From assembly GCA_910578245.1 (NCBI GenBank), contig CAJTPC010000042.1:1-8952 (forward strand): a DNA stretch of 8,952 nucleotides, written 5' to 3'. Below the pieces are notes generated by a model. It did no database searches and was not told the origin of the DNA. It saw nothing but the letters and a program-made list of their open reading frames with translations. The position numbers and the translations under genes are program-made. The first letter of the stretch is position 1. Each line of letters begins with the position of its first letter. Source of the stretch: an uncultured Christensenella sp. (GTDB taxonomy: Bacteria; Bacillota; Clostridia; Christensenellales; UBA3700). Shown here piece after piece: positions 1 through 5,050 of this stretch.

Positions 1-40
1 TAAAATATATAAATAAGAATTAGTTATTAAAGAAGGGATT

Positions 41-2035
41 ATGGAACTTACCGACGTAAAGGGAGTGGGAGCAAAGACTGCGGAAAAACTCAACAAACTG
101 GGAATATTTACTCCACGCGACGCTATATACTTTTATCCAAAGTTCTACTGGGATATGACCAAAGAAACTGACTTGAACAGCATCGAAAGCGGTGATTACG
201 TTCTGCTCAAAGGTTTTTTGACTTCTGTCAGCGGTCTTATTAGGGCGAAACGAGGCTTGTCGTTTTGCACCGCAACTCTCAATACTCAAGGTAAGAAGAT
301 AAAGCTCACTTGGTTTAATTCGCCTTTTGTCATTTCGCTTTTGAAGCAGAGCGGAGAATTTTTGTTTTGGGGAAAAGCTCGTCTTAACGGTAAAAAAATC
401 GAGATGTCTAATCCAAGTTTCGAAAAAGCAGAGGATAACAAACGTCTGCAAGGAATAGTCCCAATCTATCCGCTAAAAGACGCCGTTGGGCAACAGACTT
501 TCCGTAATATAGTTAAGGCATGTCTTGACAACGTTCATATTGTAAGCCGCCTTGACGATTACTGCGATTTGTCGCTCGATAAGGCGTTTAGGACAGTGCA
601 TGACCCTGTTGATATGGATATTACTAAATCTGCCAGACAGCGAATAGCTATAGAAGAACTGGTATATCAGATAATTGCGTATCGAATCATTAAGCACAAT
701 TCTGCAAATAAAAAACTGCGCCCGTATCTGTGTTCAATTGAAGATATCAGACAAGATATAAGCGATTTGCCGTATCAACTCACTGAATCGCAAAATAAGG
801 CAATTAAAGAAATCATAGACGACTTGAGAGGAGAAAGGCGCACCAATAGAATGTTGATGGGCGACGTAGGCTCTGGTAAGACGGTAATAGCGTTACTTAC
901 TTGCCTTTTTGCAAAAAAATGCGGTAAGCAATCTGCAATTATGGCGCCGACGGAAATTTTGGCGCGTCAGCATTATCGCACAGCGCTTTCACTCTTCGGA
1001 GATAAATTGAGAGTAGCTTTGCTTACTTCTTCTACGCCGACTGCGGAGAAAAAAGTTATTATTAATGCGCTTGGCAAAGGGGAGATTGACTTGATAGTCG
1101 GTACGCACGCCGTACTCAACGACAAGGTCAAGTTTAGCAATCTCGGACTTATCGTCATTGACGAGCTACACCGCTTTGGCGTAAGGCAAAAGAGTAAACT
1201 TGAAGATAAAGCGGTGGGCGTTGATACTTTGGTTATGAGCGCTACGCCAATTCCAAGAGCCTTGGCGCTATCTATATACGGCGACTTAGATATGTCACAG
1301 CTTTACCCAAGAGAAGGTACGGGGAATAATATCTCCACTTTCATTATGGGCGATGACAAACTCAAGGGACTTTATAAATTTATAATAGAAAGAGTTTCTT
1401 ACGGCGAGCAAGCGTATATCGTATGTCCGCTTGTCGAAGACAGCGAAGGACTTGAAGTCTTTTCGGCAAAGATGCTGTACAAACAGCTTGTCAAAAAAGA
1501 ACTCGCCGACCTCAACGTCGGACTTGTCTACGGCAGTATGAAAGACAAGGAAAAGAGCGAGATAATGGCAAGATTTTATGCAGGGGATATCGACGTGCTT
1601 GTCGCAACTTCAGTAATTGAGGTAGGTATAGACAGCCAGCGCGCAAGCGTCATGGCAGTTCTCAACAGCGATAGATTCGGCTTGGCTGCGCTTCACCAAT
1701 TGCGAGGAAGAGTGGGGAGAAATCCCAATATCAAGTCGTATTGTTTCTTGCATACCTCAAAGCAGGAAGAAAATCAAAGACTCAATGCTTTGCAAGACAA
1801 TAAAGACGGTCTTAAGATAGCCGAAATAGACGCTGACATGAGAGGATACGGCGACTTCTTGGGCGTCAATCAAAGCGGTGGTAGCGGTAGAATAGGCGTG
1901 TTTATCAATAAAAGACTTATCGAGAAGTGTAAAGATATTGCAGATTCTATTATGCAAGAGGGCAGTATTTATACCGAGTATGACGAAATGCTTGAGAAGT
2001 ATCTGGGGATGCTGCAGGGAGTTAGTCTTAATTAA
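41..2035 (+). CDS. recG: ATP-dependent DNA helicase RecG
   Basis: RecG is a superfamily 2 DNA translocase that remodels stalled replication forks and drives branch migration of Holliday junctions in the cytoplasm. The 664 residues are close to the usual length of about 680. The N-terminal part (about 1-230) holds a helix-hairpin-helix-like start (DVKGVGAKTAEKL) and the OB-fold wedge domain. The motor motifs follow in order: Walker A GDVGSGKT at 274-281, motif Ia APTEILARQ at 302-310, GTHA at 354-357, motif II DELH at 374-377, motif III SATPIPR at 400-406, and the motif V/VI block VATSVIEVGID at 521-531 and QLRGRVGR at 553-560. The RecG-typical C-terminal GDFLGVNQSG lies at 604-613. The ATG follows AGAAGGG at 31-37. 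One oddity is motif II, normally DEQH in RecG and DELH here. The gene is followed by its own terminator and does not appear to be co-transcribed with spoIVA. The identification is secure. Confidence 0.97.
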   Translation: MELTDVKGVGAKTAEKLNKLGIFTPRDAIYFYPKFYWDMTKETDLNSIESGDYVLLKGFLTSVSGLIRAKRGLSFCTATLNTQGKKIKLTWFNSPFVISLLKQSGEFLFWGKARLNGKKIEMSNPSFEKAEDNKRLQGIVPIYPLKDAVGQQTFRNIVKACLDNVHIVSRLDDYCDLSLDKAFRTVHDPVDMDITKSARQRIAIEELVYQIIAYRIIKHNSANKKLRPYLCSIEDIRQDISDLPYQLTESQNKAIKEIIDDLRGERRTNRMLMGDVGSGKTVIALLTCLFAKKCGKQSAIMAPTEILARQHYRTALSLFGDKLRVALLTSSTPTAEKKVIINALGKGEIDLIVGTHAVLNDKVKFSNLGLIVIDELHRFGVRQKSKLEDKAVGVDTLVMSATPIPRALALSIYGDLDMSQLYPREGTGNNISTFIMGDDKLKGLYKFIIERVSYGEQAYIVCPLVEDSEGLEVFSAKMLYKQLVKKELADLNVGLVYGSMKDKEKSEIMARFYAGDIDVLVATSVIEVGIDSQRASVMAVLNSDRFGLAALHQLRGRVGRNPNIKSYCFLHTSKQEENQRLNALQDNKDGLKIAEIDADMRGYGDFLGVNQSGGSGRIGVFINKRLIEKCKDIADSIMQEGSIYTEYDEMLEKYLGMLQGVSLN

Positions 2036-2068
2036 ATTTAAGAATCACAGAAGTTTAACAGCGTAAAG

Positions 2069-2095
2069 CAAAAGCGGAATATCATTCCGCTTTTG
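2069..2095 (+). terminator. Rho-independent terminator of recG
   Basis: A perfect 12-bp inverted repeat, CAAAAGCGGAAT / ATTCCGCTTTTG, with a 3-nt loop (ATC) lies 34 nt after the recG stop codon. The GC-rich core GCGGAA is followed by a T-rich descending arm and TTATTA. The A-tract on the left arm means it could also act on the other strand. Confidence 0.85.
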
Positions 2096-2129
2096 TTATT
2101 ACATAAAATTTCAAATTCTTTTTGACATT

Positions 2130-2158
2130 AGATCTCTCCGCTACGGTCGAGGGGGCAT
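2130..2158 (+). repeat. Degenerate dispersed repeat, copy 1
   Basis: The start AGATCTCTCCGCTACGGTCG resembles the opening of the copies at 2316-2344 and 6274-6303 (GAGAT-TCTC-GCT-CG pattern). The second half (GAGGGGGCATAC) has diverged. It looks like a decayed member of a short REP-like repeat family confined here to intergenic DNA. No coding potential was seen. The family assignment rests on by-eye alignment of five copies in this window. Confidence 0.45.
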
Positions 2159-2194
2159 ACGCTCGGCGAAGTAGAAGCAGAGTAACAAAATAAA

Positions 2195-2212
2195 ATATTG
2201 ATAAGTCAATAT
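2195..2212. repeat. Short perfect inverted repeat
   Basis: ATATTGA / TCAATAT with a 4-nt TAAG spacer. It is an AT-rich 7-bp dyad that could be an operator-like site or a weak hairpin. It sits 5 nt before a second hairpin at 2218-2253. No adjacent gene explains it. Confidence 0.4.
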
Positions 2213-2217
2213 GAAAT

Positions 2218-2253
2218 AAAATAGGTATATGCAATTTTGTGTATACCTATTTT
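2218..2253. terminator. Terminator-like hairpin without an assigned gene
   Basis: A perfect 12-bp stem, AAAATAGGTATA / TATACCTATTTT, with a 12-nt loop. A-rich sequence precedes it and TATTG follows, so it could end transcription in either direction. The recG terminator lies more than 120 nt upstream, so this hairpin has no obvious gene to serve. It may be a back-up terminator, the end of a small RNA, or a relic of a lost gene. The stem is rather AU-rich, so terminator strength is uncertain. Confidence 0.45.
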
Positions 2254-2261
2254 TATTGTCA

Positions 2262-2295
2262 GTTCTCTTGAGCAAAGCCAAGTGGAGAAATCTCT
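2262..2295 (-). repeat. Degenerate dispersed repeat, copy 2 (inverted)
   Basis: Read on the minus strand it begins AGAGATTTCTCCACTTGGCT and continues TTGCTC, matching the GAGATTTCTC-GCTT-GCTC pattern of the other copies. It faces copy 3 (2316-2344) in inverted orientation across about 20 nt, so the pair could fold into an imperfect stem-loop. Confidence 0.5.
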
Positions 2296-2315
2296 AGCTT
2301 GCGAAAAATACTGTT

Positions 2316-2344
2316 GAGATATCTCGGCTATGCTCGAAGTGACA
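2316..2344 (+). repeat. Degenerate dispersed repeat, copy 3
   Basis: GAGATATCTCGGCTATGCTC followed by GAAGTGACA. This is the best-preserved copy of the intergenic family in the window. It aligns with copy 5 at 6274-6303 at most positions. It ends about 30 nt before the proposed SigE promoter of spoIVA. Confidence 0.55.
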
Positions 2345-2373
2345 AAAATATTTCTACAAATTTTTCATATGTC

Positions 2374-2402
2374 GAATATTTGCTATTTCGCCTTAATATA
2401 CT
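2374..2402 (+). promoter_or_regulatory. Candidate SigE-type promoter of spoIVA
   Basis: A -35-like GAATATT (2374-2380) is separated by 14 nt from a -10-like AATATACT (2395-2402). The B. subtilis SigE consensus is roughly KMATATT, 14 nt, CATACAMT. The -35 matches throughout and the -10 matches at six of eight positions. Transcription would start near 2410, giving a short leader directly before the GGAGG site. Known family biology supports this, because spoIVA is transcribed by mother-cell SigE in B. subtilis. The match here is by eye. Confidence 0.45.
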
Positions 2403-2419
2403 TTAACGAACTAAAAATT

Positions 2420-2426
2420 GGAGGAG
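2420..2426 (+). promoter_or_regulatory. Ribosome binding site that fixes the spoIVA start
   Basis: GGAGGAG lies with GGAGG five nt before the ATG at 2430. The frame is open a little further upstream through a TTG at 2418. That TTG overlaps the binding site itself, so it cannot be the start. Confidence 0.85.
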
Positions 2427-2429
2427 TAT

Positions 2430-3908
2430 ATGGAAAAATTCGACCTTTATCAGGATATTGCAACACGCACGGAAGGAAATATTTATATTGGCGTTGTCGG
2501 ACCGGTGAGAAGCGGTAAGTCAACTTTTATTACAAAATTTATGCAAACTATGGTCTTGCCTAATTTGCAAGACGATTATCATAAGCAACGCATAGTAGAT
2601 GAGTTGCCACAATCTGCCGATGGCAAAACTATTATGACTACACAGCCAAAGTTTGTGCCGGACGGCGGAGTAGACGTAGAGCTTGCGCCCAATTGCACCG
2701 CTAAGCTCCGCTTAGTGGATTGCGTAGGTTATCCTTTTGAAGGAGCGCAAGGTTTTGAAGAGGGAGATAGCGATAGACTTGTAAATACTCCTTGGAGCGA
2801 AGAGCAAATGCCTTTCTCGCAAGCCGCAGAATACGGCACCAGCAAGGTTATCACTGACCATTCGACTATTGGCGTACTTATCTCAACGGACGGCTCCATA
2901 CTCGATTTGCCGAGAGAGGGATATTTGACGGCAGAGAAGAGAGTAGTCAGAGAGATGAAAGAACTTGACAAGCCTTTTGTATTGTTGCTCAATTCCAAGC
3001 ATCCGCAAGATTCAGAATCGATTAGATTGAGAGATGAACTTGCCGACGAGTACGGCATACCCGTTATGCTGAAGAATATTCAAGAAATGGGCGCGCAAGA
3101 TATGACGGAGCTTTTGGAGAGCGTGCTTTTGCAATTCCCTATTCGCATGGTAGACGTCAATATGCCGGGTTGGATGCAAGCTTTGCCTAGAGAAAGCGCG
3201 GTAATATCTCACATTATCGACAAGGTATGCGACGTGGCAAGAAGCATGCAGGTAATGGGCGATTATAAGAAACTCATTGATATATTTATTGACGACGAAT
3301 ATCTACAGAACGAAACAAGCGTTAAAGTAGATTTCGGCAAAGGTAACTGCGCATTGACCGTCACACCCCAATCTCAACTTTTCTATCGCGTACTCTCTGA
3401 TCAGTGCGGTATGGAAATAGCCGACGAGTGCCAACTCGTGTCATATATAAAAGAATTTGCGCAGGCAAGAAATCAATACGAGAAGATAAAGCAAGCGCTT
3501 GCAGACGTGGATAGCTATGGATACGGAGTAGTTACGCCGACTCTTGAGGATATGAGGCTACAAAGTCCGCAAATAGTCAAACGAGGTTCTAAATACGGTA
3601 TCAAACTCAAGGCTTCGGCTCCCGCAATGCACATTATGAGAGTAGACGTAGAGACGGAAGTTAATCCTGTGCTAAGTTCTGATATGCAAAACGAAGAAAA
3701 TCTCAAATCATGGCTAGAGGAGTTTGGCGAGGACGGTCAAGGAATTTGGGATACCAATATGTTTGGCAAGACTCTCAACGTAATCGCGAAAGAAGGTCTT
3801 AATAACAAGCTCATGGCTATGCCTGAAGACGTACGCGGTAAACTTCGCAAGACGGTTACGAGAATTGTCAACGAGGGCAAGGGCGGAGTGCTGTGTATAT
3901 TGTTGTAA
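2430..3908 (+). CDS. spoIVA: Stage IV sporulation protein A, coat morphogenetic ATPase
   Basis: SpoIVA is the mother-cell ATPase that polymerises on the forespore outer membrane, anchored by SpoVM, and forms the basement layer for spore coat assembly; it is also needed for cortex formation. From the ATG at 2430 the protein has 492 residues, the same length as B. subtilis SpoIVA. Key positions coincide: Walker A GPVRSGKST with Lys30, the sensor threonines Thr70 and Thr71 in GKTIMTT, and Asp97 in LVDCVGY. Other family hallmarks are VNTPWSEEQMPF, the HSTIGVLISTDGSI block and the C-terminal tail NEGKGGVLCILL, comparable to the NEGSGG-type end that targets the protein to the forespore. The N-terminal half is the TRAFAC-type ATPase; the C-terminal half is the conserved coat-anchoring region. 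It appears monocistronic, with a SigE promoter candidate upstream. No defect was seen. Confidence 0.97.
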   Translation: MEKFDLYQDIATRTEGNIYIGVVGPVRSGKSTFITKFMQTMVLPNLQDDYHKQRIVDELPQSADGKTIMTTQPKFVPDGGVDVELAPNCTAKLRLVDCVGYPFEGAQGFEEGDSDRLVNTPWSEEQMPFSQAAEYGTSKVITDHSTIGVLISTDGSILDLPREGYLTAEKRVVREMKELDKPFVLLLNSKHPQDSESIRLRDELADEYGIPVMLKNIQEMGAQDMTELLESVLLQFPIRMVDVNMPGWMQALPRESAVISHIIDKVCDVARSMQVMGDYKKLIDIFIDDEYLQNETSVKVDFGKGNCALTVTPQSQLFYRVLSDQCGMEIADECQLVSYIKEFAQARNQYEKIKQALADVDSYGYGVVTPTLEDMRLQSPQIVKRGSKYGIKLKASAPAMHIMRVDVETEVNPVLSSDMQNEENLKSWLEEFGEDGQGIWDTNMFGKTLNVIAKEGLNNKLMAMPEDVRGKLRKTVTRIVNEGKGGVLCILL

Positions 3909-3910
3909 AA

Positions 3911-4046
3911 TGTTCGGCTCAAAGAGAGTCTAGGCAAATCTAAAATGCGCCTTTTCCGTACATCCAGTACGACGCTTCTCGCCAAAAATTATCTTGACAA
4001 AAAATTCGCTATTTTATCTTTTGCCTATCTCTCTTCTCGCCGAACA
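3911..4046. repeat. 136-bp inverted-repeat element, MITE-like or long hairpin
   Basis: The element begins two bases after the spoIVA stop codon. Its ends are imperfect terminal inverted repeats of about 39 nt. The left arm reads TGTTCGGC-AAGAGAG-AGGCAAA-TAAAAT-GCG in blocks; the right arm, read on the minus strand, shows the same blocks in the same order with small mismatches and gaps. Inside are a small hairpin, CGTAC / GTACG with a 5-nt loop (3957-3971), and a TTGACA at 3994-3999. There is no coding potential and no transposase. I see no clear target-site duplication (left flank GTAAAA, right flank AGTAAT). It may be a non-autonomous mobile element, or it may serve as a structured 3' end for spoIVA mRNA, which has no other obvious terminator. 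Confidence 0.6.
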
Positions 4047-4054
4047 AGTAATAT

Positions 4055-4082
4055 AATGTACGCAGTGAAGCGGAGAAATCTT
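4055..4082 (-). repeat. Degenerate dispersed repeat, copy 4 (inverted)
   Basis: On the minus strand it reads AAGATTTCTCCGCTTCACTG then CGTACATT. This matches the opening GAGATTTCTCCGCTTC pattern of the family and then decays. It lies just outside the 136-bp inverted-repeat element. Confidence 0.4.
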
Positions 4083-4118
4083 AAATGGATAAAGACCTAT
4101 TGACAACGCTTTAGATAC

Positions 4119-4153
4119 AAAAAGAGGAGCATATCTTTCGATACGCTCCTCTT
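4119..4153 (-). terminator. Rho-independent terminator of the Cys-rich BclA-like gene
   Basis: On the minus strand there is a 9-bp stem, AAGAGGAGC / GCTCCTCTT, extended by one mismatch and three further pairs around a 6-nt loop. A run of five T residues (4123-4119) follows. It lies 13 nt past the stop codon of the gene at 4167-4898. Confidence 0.85.
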
Positions 4154-4166
4154 GAATTATAGGGGT

Positions 4167-4898
4167 TTATATTTTTCTTATGACGAGGTTGACGTCGGTA
4201 TAATTTTGCGATTCTGCTCCCAAATTGGCAAGAGTAAGAATGCTATTAGGCGCAGTGACGTCGATTATGCCGTGCGACGAAATGTTGTAAGGGCTAGTAG
4301 TTGACGTTGCGCTTGCCGATTGTGTGAAGATTGGGAGAGTTACGCCGTTGAGCTGGATACCTACGCTGACGGTTTCAGGCGGGGTCGTAGGGGTAACAGC
4401 AGGGGTACCGCTTAAGGAATAACTTACCTCATACACTCCTGTAGGCAAGAGCGCTCCGCTACCGCTGGAAGTAATTTGCTGACCGATTTGCCTAGTCAAA
4501 GAAAGGGGGATCGTAGCGCCGGTAGCAATTGCCGTAGCGCTAGGATTGGTAAAGTAACCAAGATTTACAGTTGGAGTTGTCGGCGGTACTTGGCTAGTCA
4601 CTGTCGACGAAGTCCAAAAAAAATTGTTATTACTGCATGAGCAAGGGCAGGTATACCAACCGCAACCTCCGTTGCTACGTTGTCTACAACCGCAAGAGTT
4701 GTTACAGCCACAGCCGTTGTTCCAGCTACGATTGTTGTTACAGCCACAGCCGTTATTACAACCACAGCTATTGCCGCAACCGCTATTTGAGTTACTATTG
4801 CTTCCGCTACGGTTGTTGTTACAACCGCAGGAGTTGCAACCGCATGAATTGTTGTTAAAGTTAGTGCTATTATTGTTGCACCATGAGTTACAGAACAT
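4167..4898 (-). CDS. Cys/Asn/Gly-rich spore-surface protein with BclA/TNF-like C-terminal domain
   Basis: This 243-residue protein has two contrasting parts. Residues 1-93 are dominated by Asn, Cys, Gly and Ser, with 19 cysteines (none later). They carry six CGC tripeptides, at 19-21, 24-26, 45-47, 51-53, 63-65 and 69-71, arranged in pairs, plus CPCSC at 84-88. A Thr/Pro linker (about 97-111) leads to a beta-rich domain from about 112 to the end (GYFTNPSA, IPLSLTRQIG, GVYEVSYSLSG, VGIQLNGVTLP, GIIDV, NLVIRKI). That domain resembles the trimerising C1q/TNF-like C-terminal domain of exosporium glycoproteins such as BclA. The usual collagen-like GXX stalk is missing. I infer a spore-surface structural protein whose N-terminus is disulfide-cross-linked or binds metal. 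There is no signal peptide, consistent with assembly from the mother-cell cytoplasm. The start is set by AAGGAG seven nt upstream. It is not a known named gene. Confidence 0.8.
   Translation of the reverse strand: MFCNSWCNNNSTNFNNNSCGCNSCGCNNNRSGSNSNSNSGCGNSCGCNNGCGCNNNRSWNNGCGCNNSCGCRQRSNGGCGWYTCPCSCSNNNFFWTSSTVTSQVPPTTPTVNLGYFTNPSATAIATGATIPLSLTRQIGQQITSSGSGALLPTGVYEVSYSLSGTPAVTPTTPPETVSVGIQLNGVTLPIFTQSASATSTTSPYNISSHGIIDVTAPNSILTLANLGAESQNYTDVNLVIRKI
4693..4857. repeat. Tandem-like internal repeats encoding CGC/Asn units
   Basis: Within the Cys-rich gene, the same 20-nt word on the plus strand (TTGTTACAGCCACAGCCGTT) occurs at 4699-4718 and 4735-4754, 36 nt or 12 codons apart. Related, less exact copies extend through the block. 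On the coding strand these give NNGCGCNNNRSW followed by NNGCGCNNSCGC. The pattern suggests growth by slippage or unequal exchange and a length that may vary between strains. Confidence 0.7.
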
Positions 4899-4905
4899 AT
4901 AATTT

Positions 4906-4911
4906 CTCCTT
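4906..4911 (-). promoter_or_regulatory. Ribosome binding site that fixes the start of the Cys-rich gene
   Basis: AAGGAG on the minus strand sits seven nt before the ATG at 4898. The frame stays open upstream to 4952 with another ATG at 4943, but that start has no comparable site and would place the ribosome binding site inside the coding region. Confidence 0.85.
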
Positions 4912-4940
4912 GGTAGTGAATTATGGCTTTTCAGCCAATA

Positions 4941-4969
4941 CATTTTATGCAACGCATACTAAAGCAGTT
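4941..4969 (-). promoter_or_regulatory. Candidate SigK-type promoter of the Cys-rich gene
   Basis: On the minus strand AAC (4969-4967) is followed after 17 nt by CATAAAATG (4949-4941). The B. subtilis SigK pattern is AC, about 17 nt, CATANNNTA; only the last base differs. Transcription would start some 35-40 nt before the ATG. The assignment fits a late, mother-cell spore-surface gene, but the motif is short and the match is by eye. Confidence 0.35.
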
Positions 4970-4984
4970 ACAAAATACTTCCTC

Positions 4985-5013
4985 TTGACTAAACTTGGCT
5001 CAAATGATATACT
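4985..5013 (+). promoter_or_regulatory. SigA-type promoter of the DUF3810 gene
   Basis: TTGACT (4985-4990), a 17-nt spacer and TATACT (5008-5013) match the vegetative TTGACA-17-TATAAT consensus at ten of twelve positions. Transcription would begin near 5020. This rules out translation starts further upstream and supports the ATG at 5051 for the following gene. Confidence 0.7.
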
Positions 5014-5050
5014 AATTAAAAATGGAATTACAATGCGTATGAGAGGGGAA

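Noticed and set aside
2122..2127. TTGACA as a -35 box for a small RNA before the orphan hairpin
   Set aside because: No -10-like hexamer lies 16-18 nt downstream; the sequence there is GC-rich (CGGTCGAG).
2330..2518. Short plus-strand open frame of 62 codons overlapping the start of spoIVA
   Set aside because: It begins inside a dispersed repeat, has no ribosome binding site and runs out of frame into spoIVA.
3737..3985. Minus-strand open frame covering the end of spoIVA and the inverted-repeat element
   Set aside because: Its start is a TTG inside the element, it has no ribosome binding site, and its sequence is explained by the antisense of spoIVA.
4693..4857. Possible CRISPR-like array from regular repeats
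   Set aside because: The repeats are in-frame codons of a low-complexity protein with no unique spacers of constant length and no cas genes nearby.
4624..4902. Plus-strand open frames opposite the Cys-rich gene, rich in Leu/Gln/Pro or Tyr/Cys
   Set aside because: They are mirror images of the repetitive CGC/Asn codons on the minus strand. The minus-strand gene has a ribosome binding site, a terminator and a recognisable C-terminal domain.
4883..5050. N-terminal extension of the DUF3810 frame up to an ATG at 4883
   Set aside because: The extension contains a near-consensus SigA promoter at 4985-5013, overlaps the start of the divergent spore-surface gene and lacks a ribosome binding site; the residues do not resemble the family.
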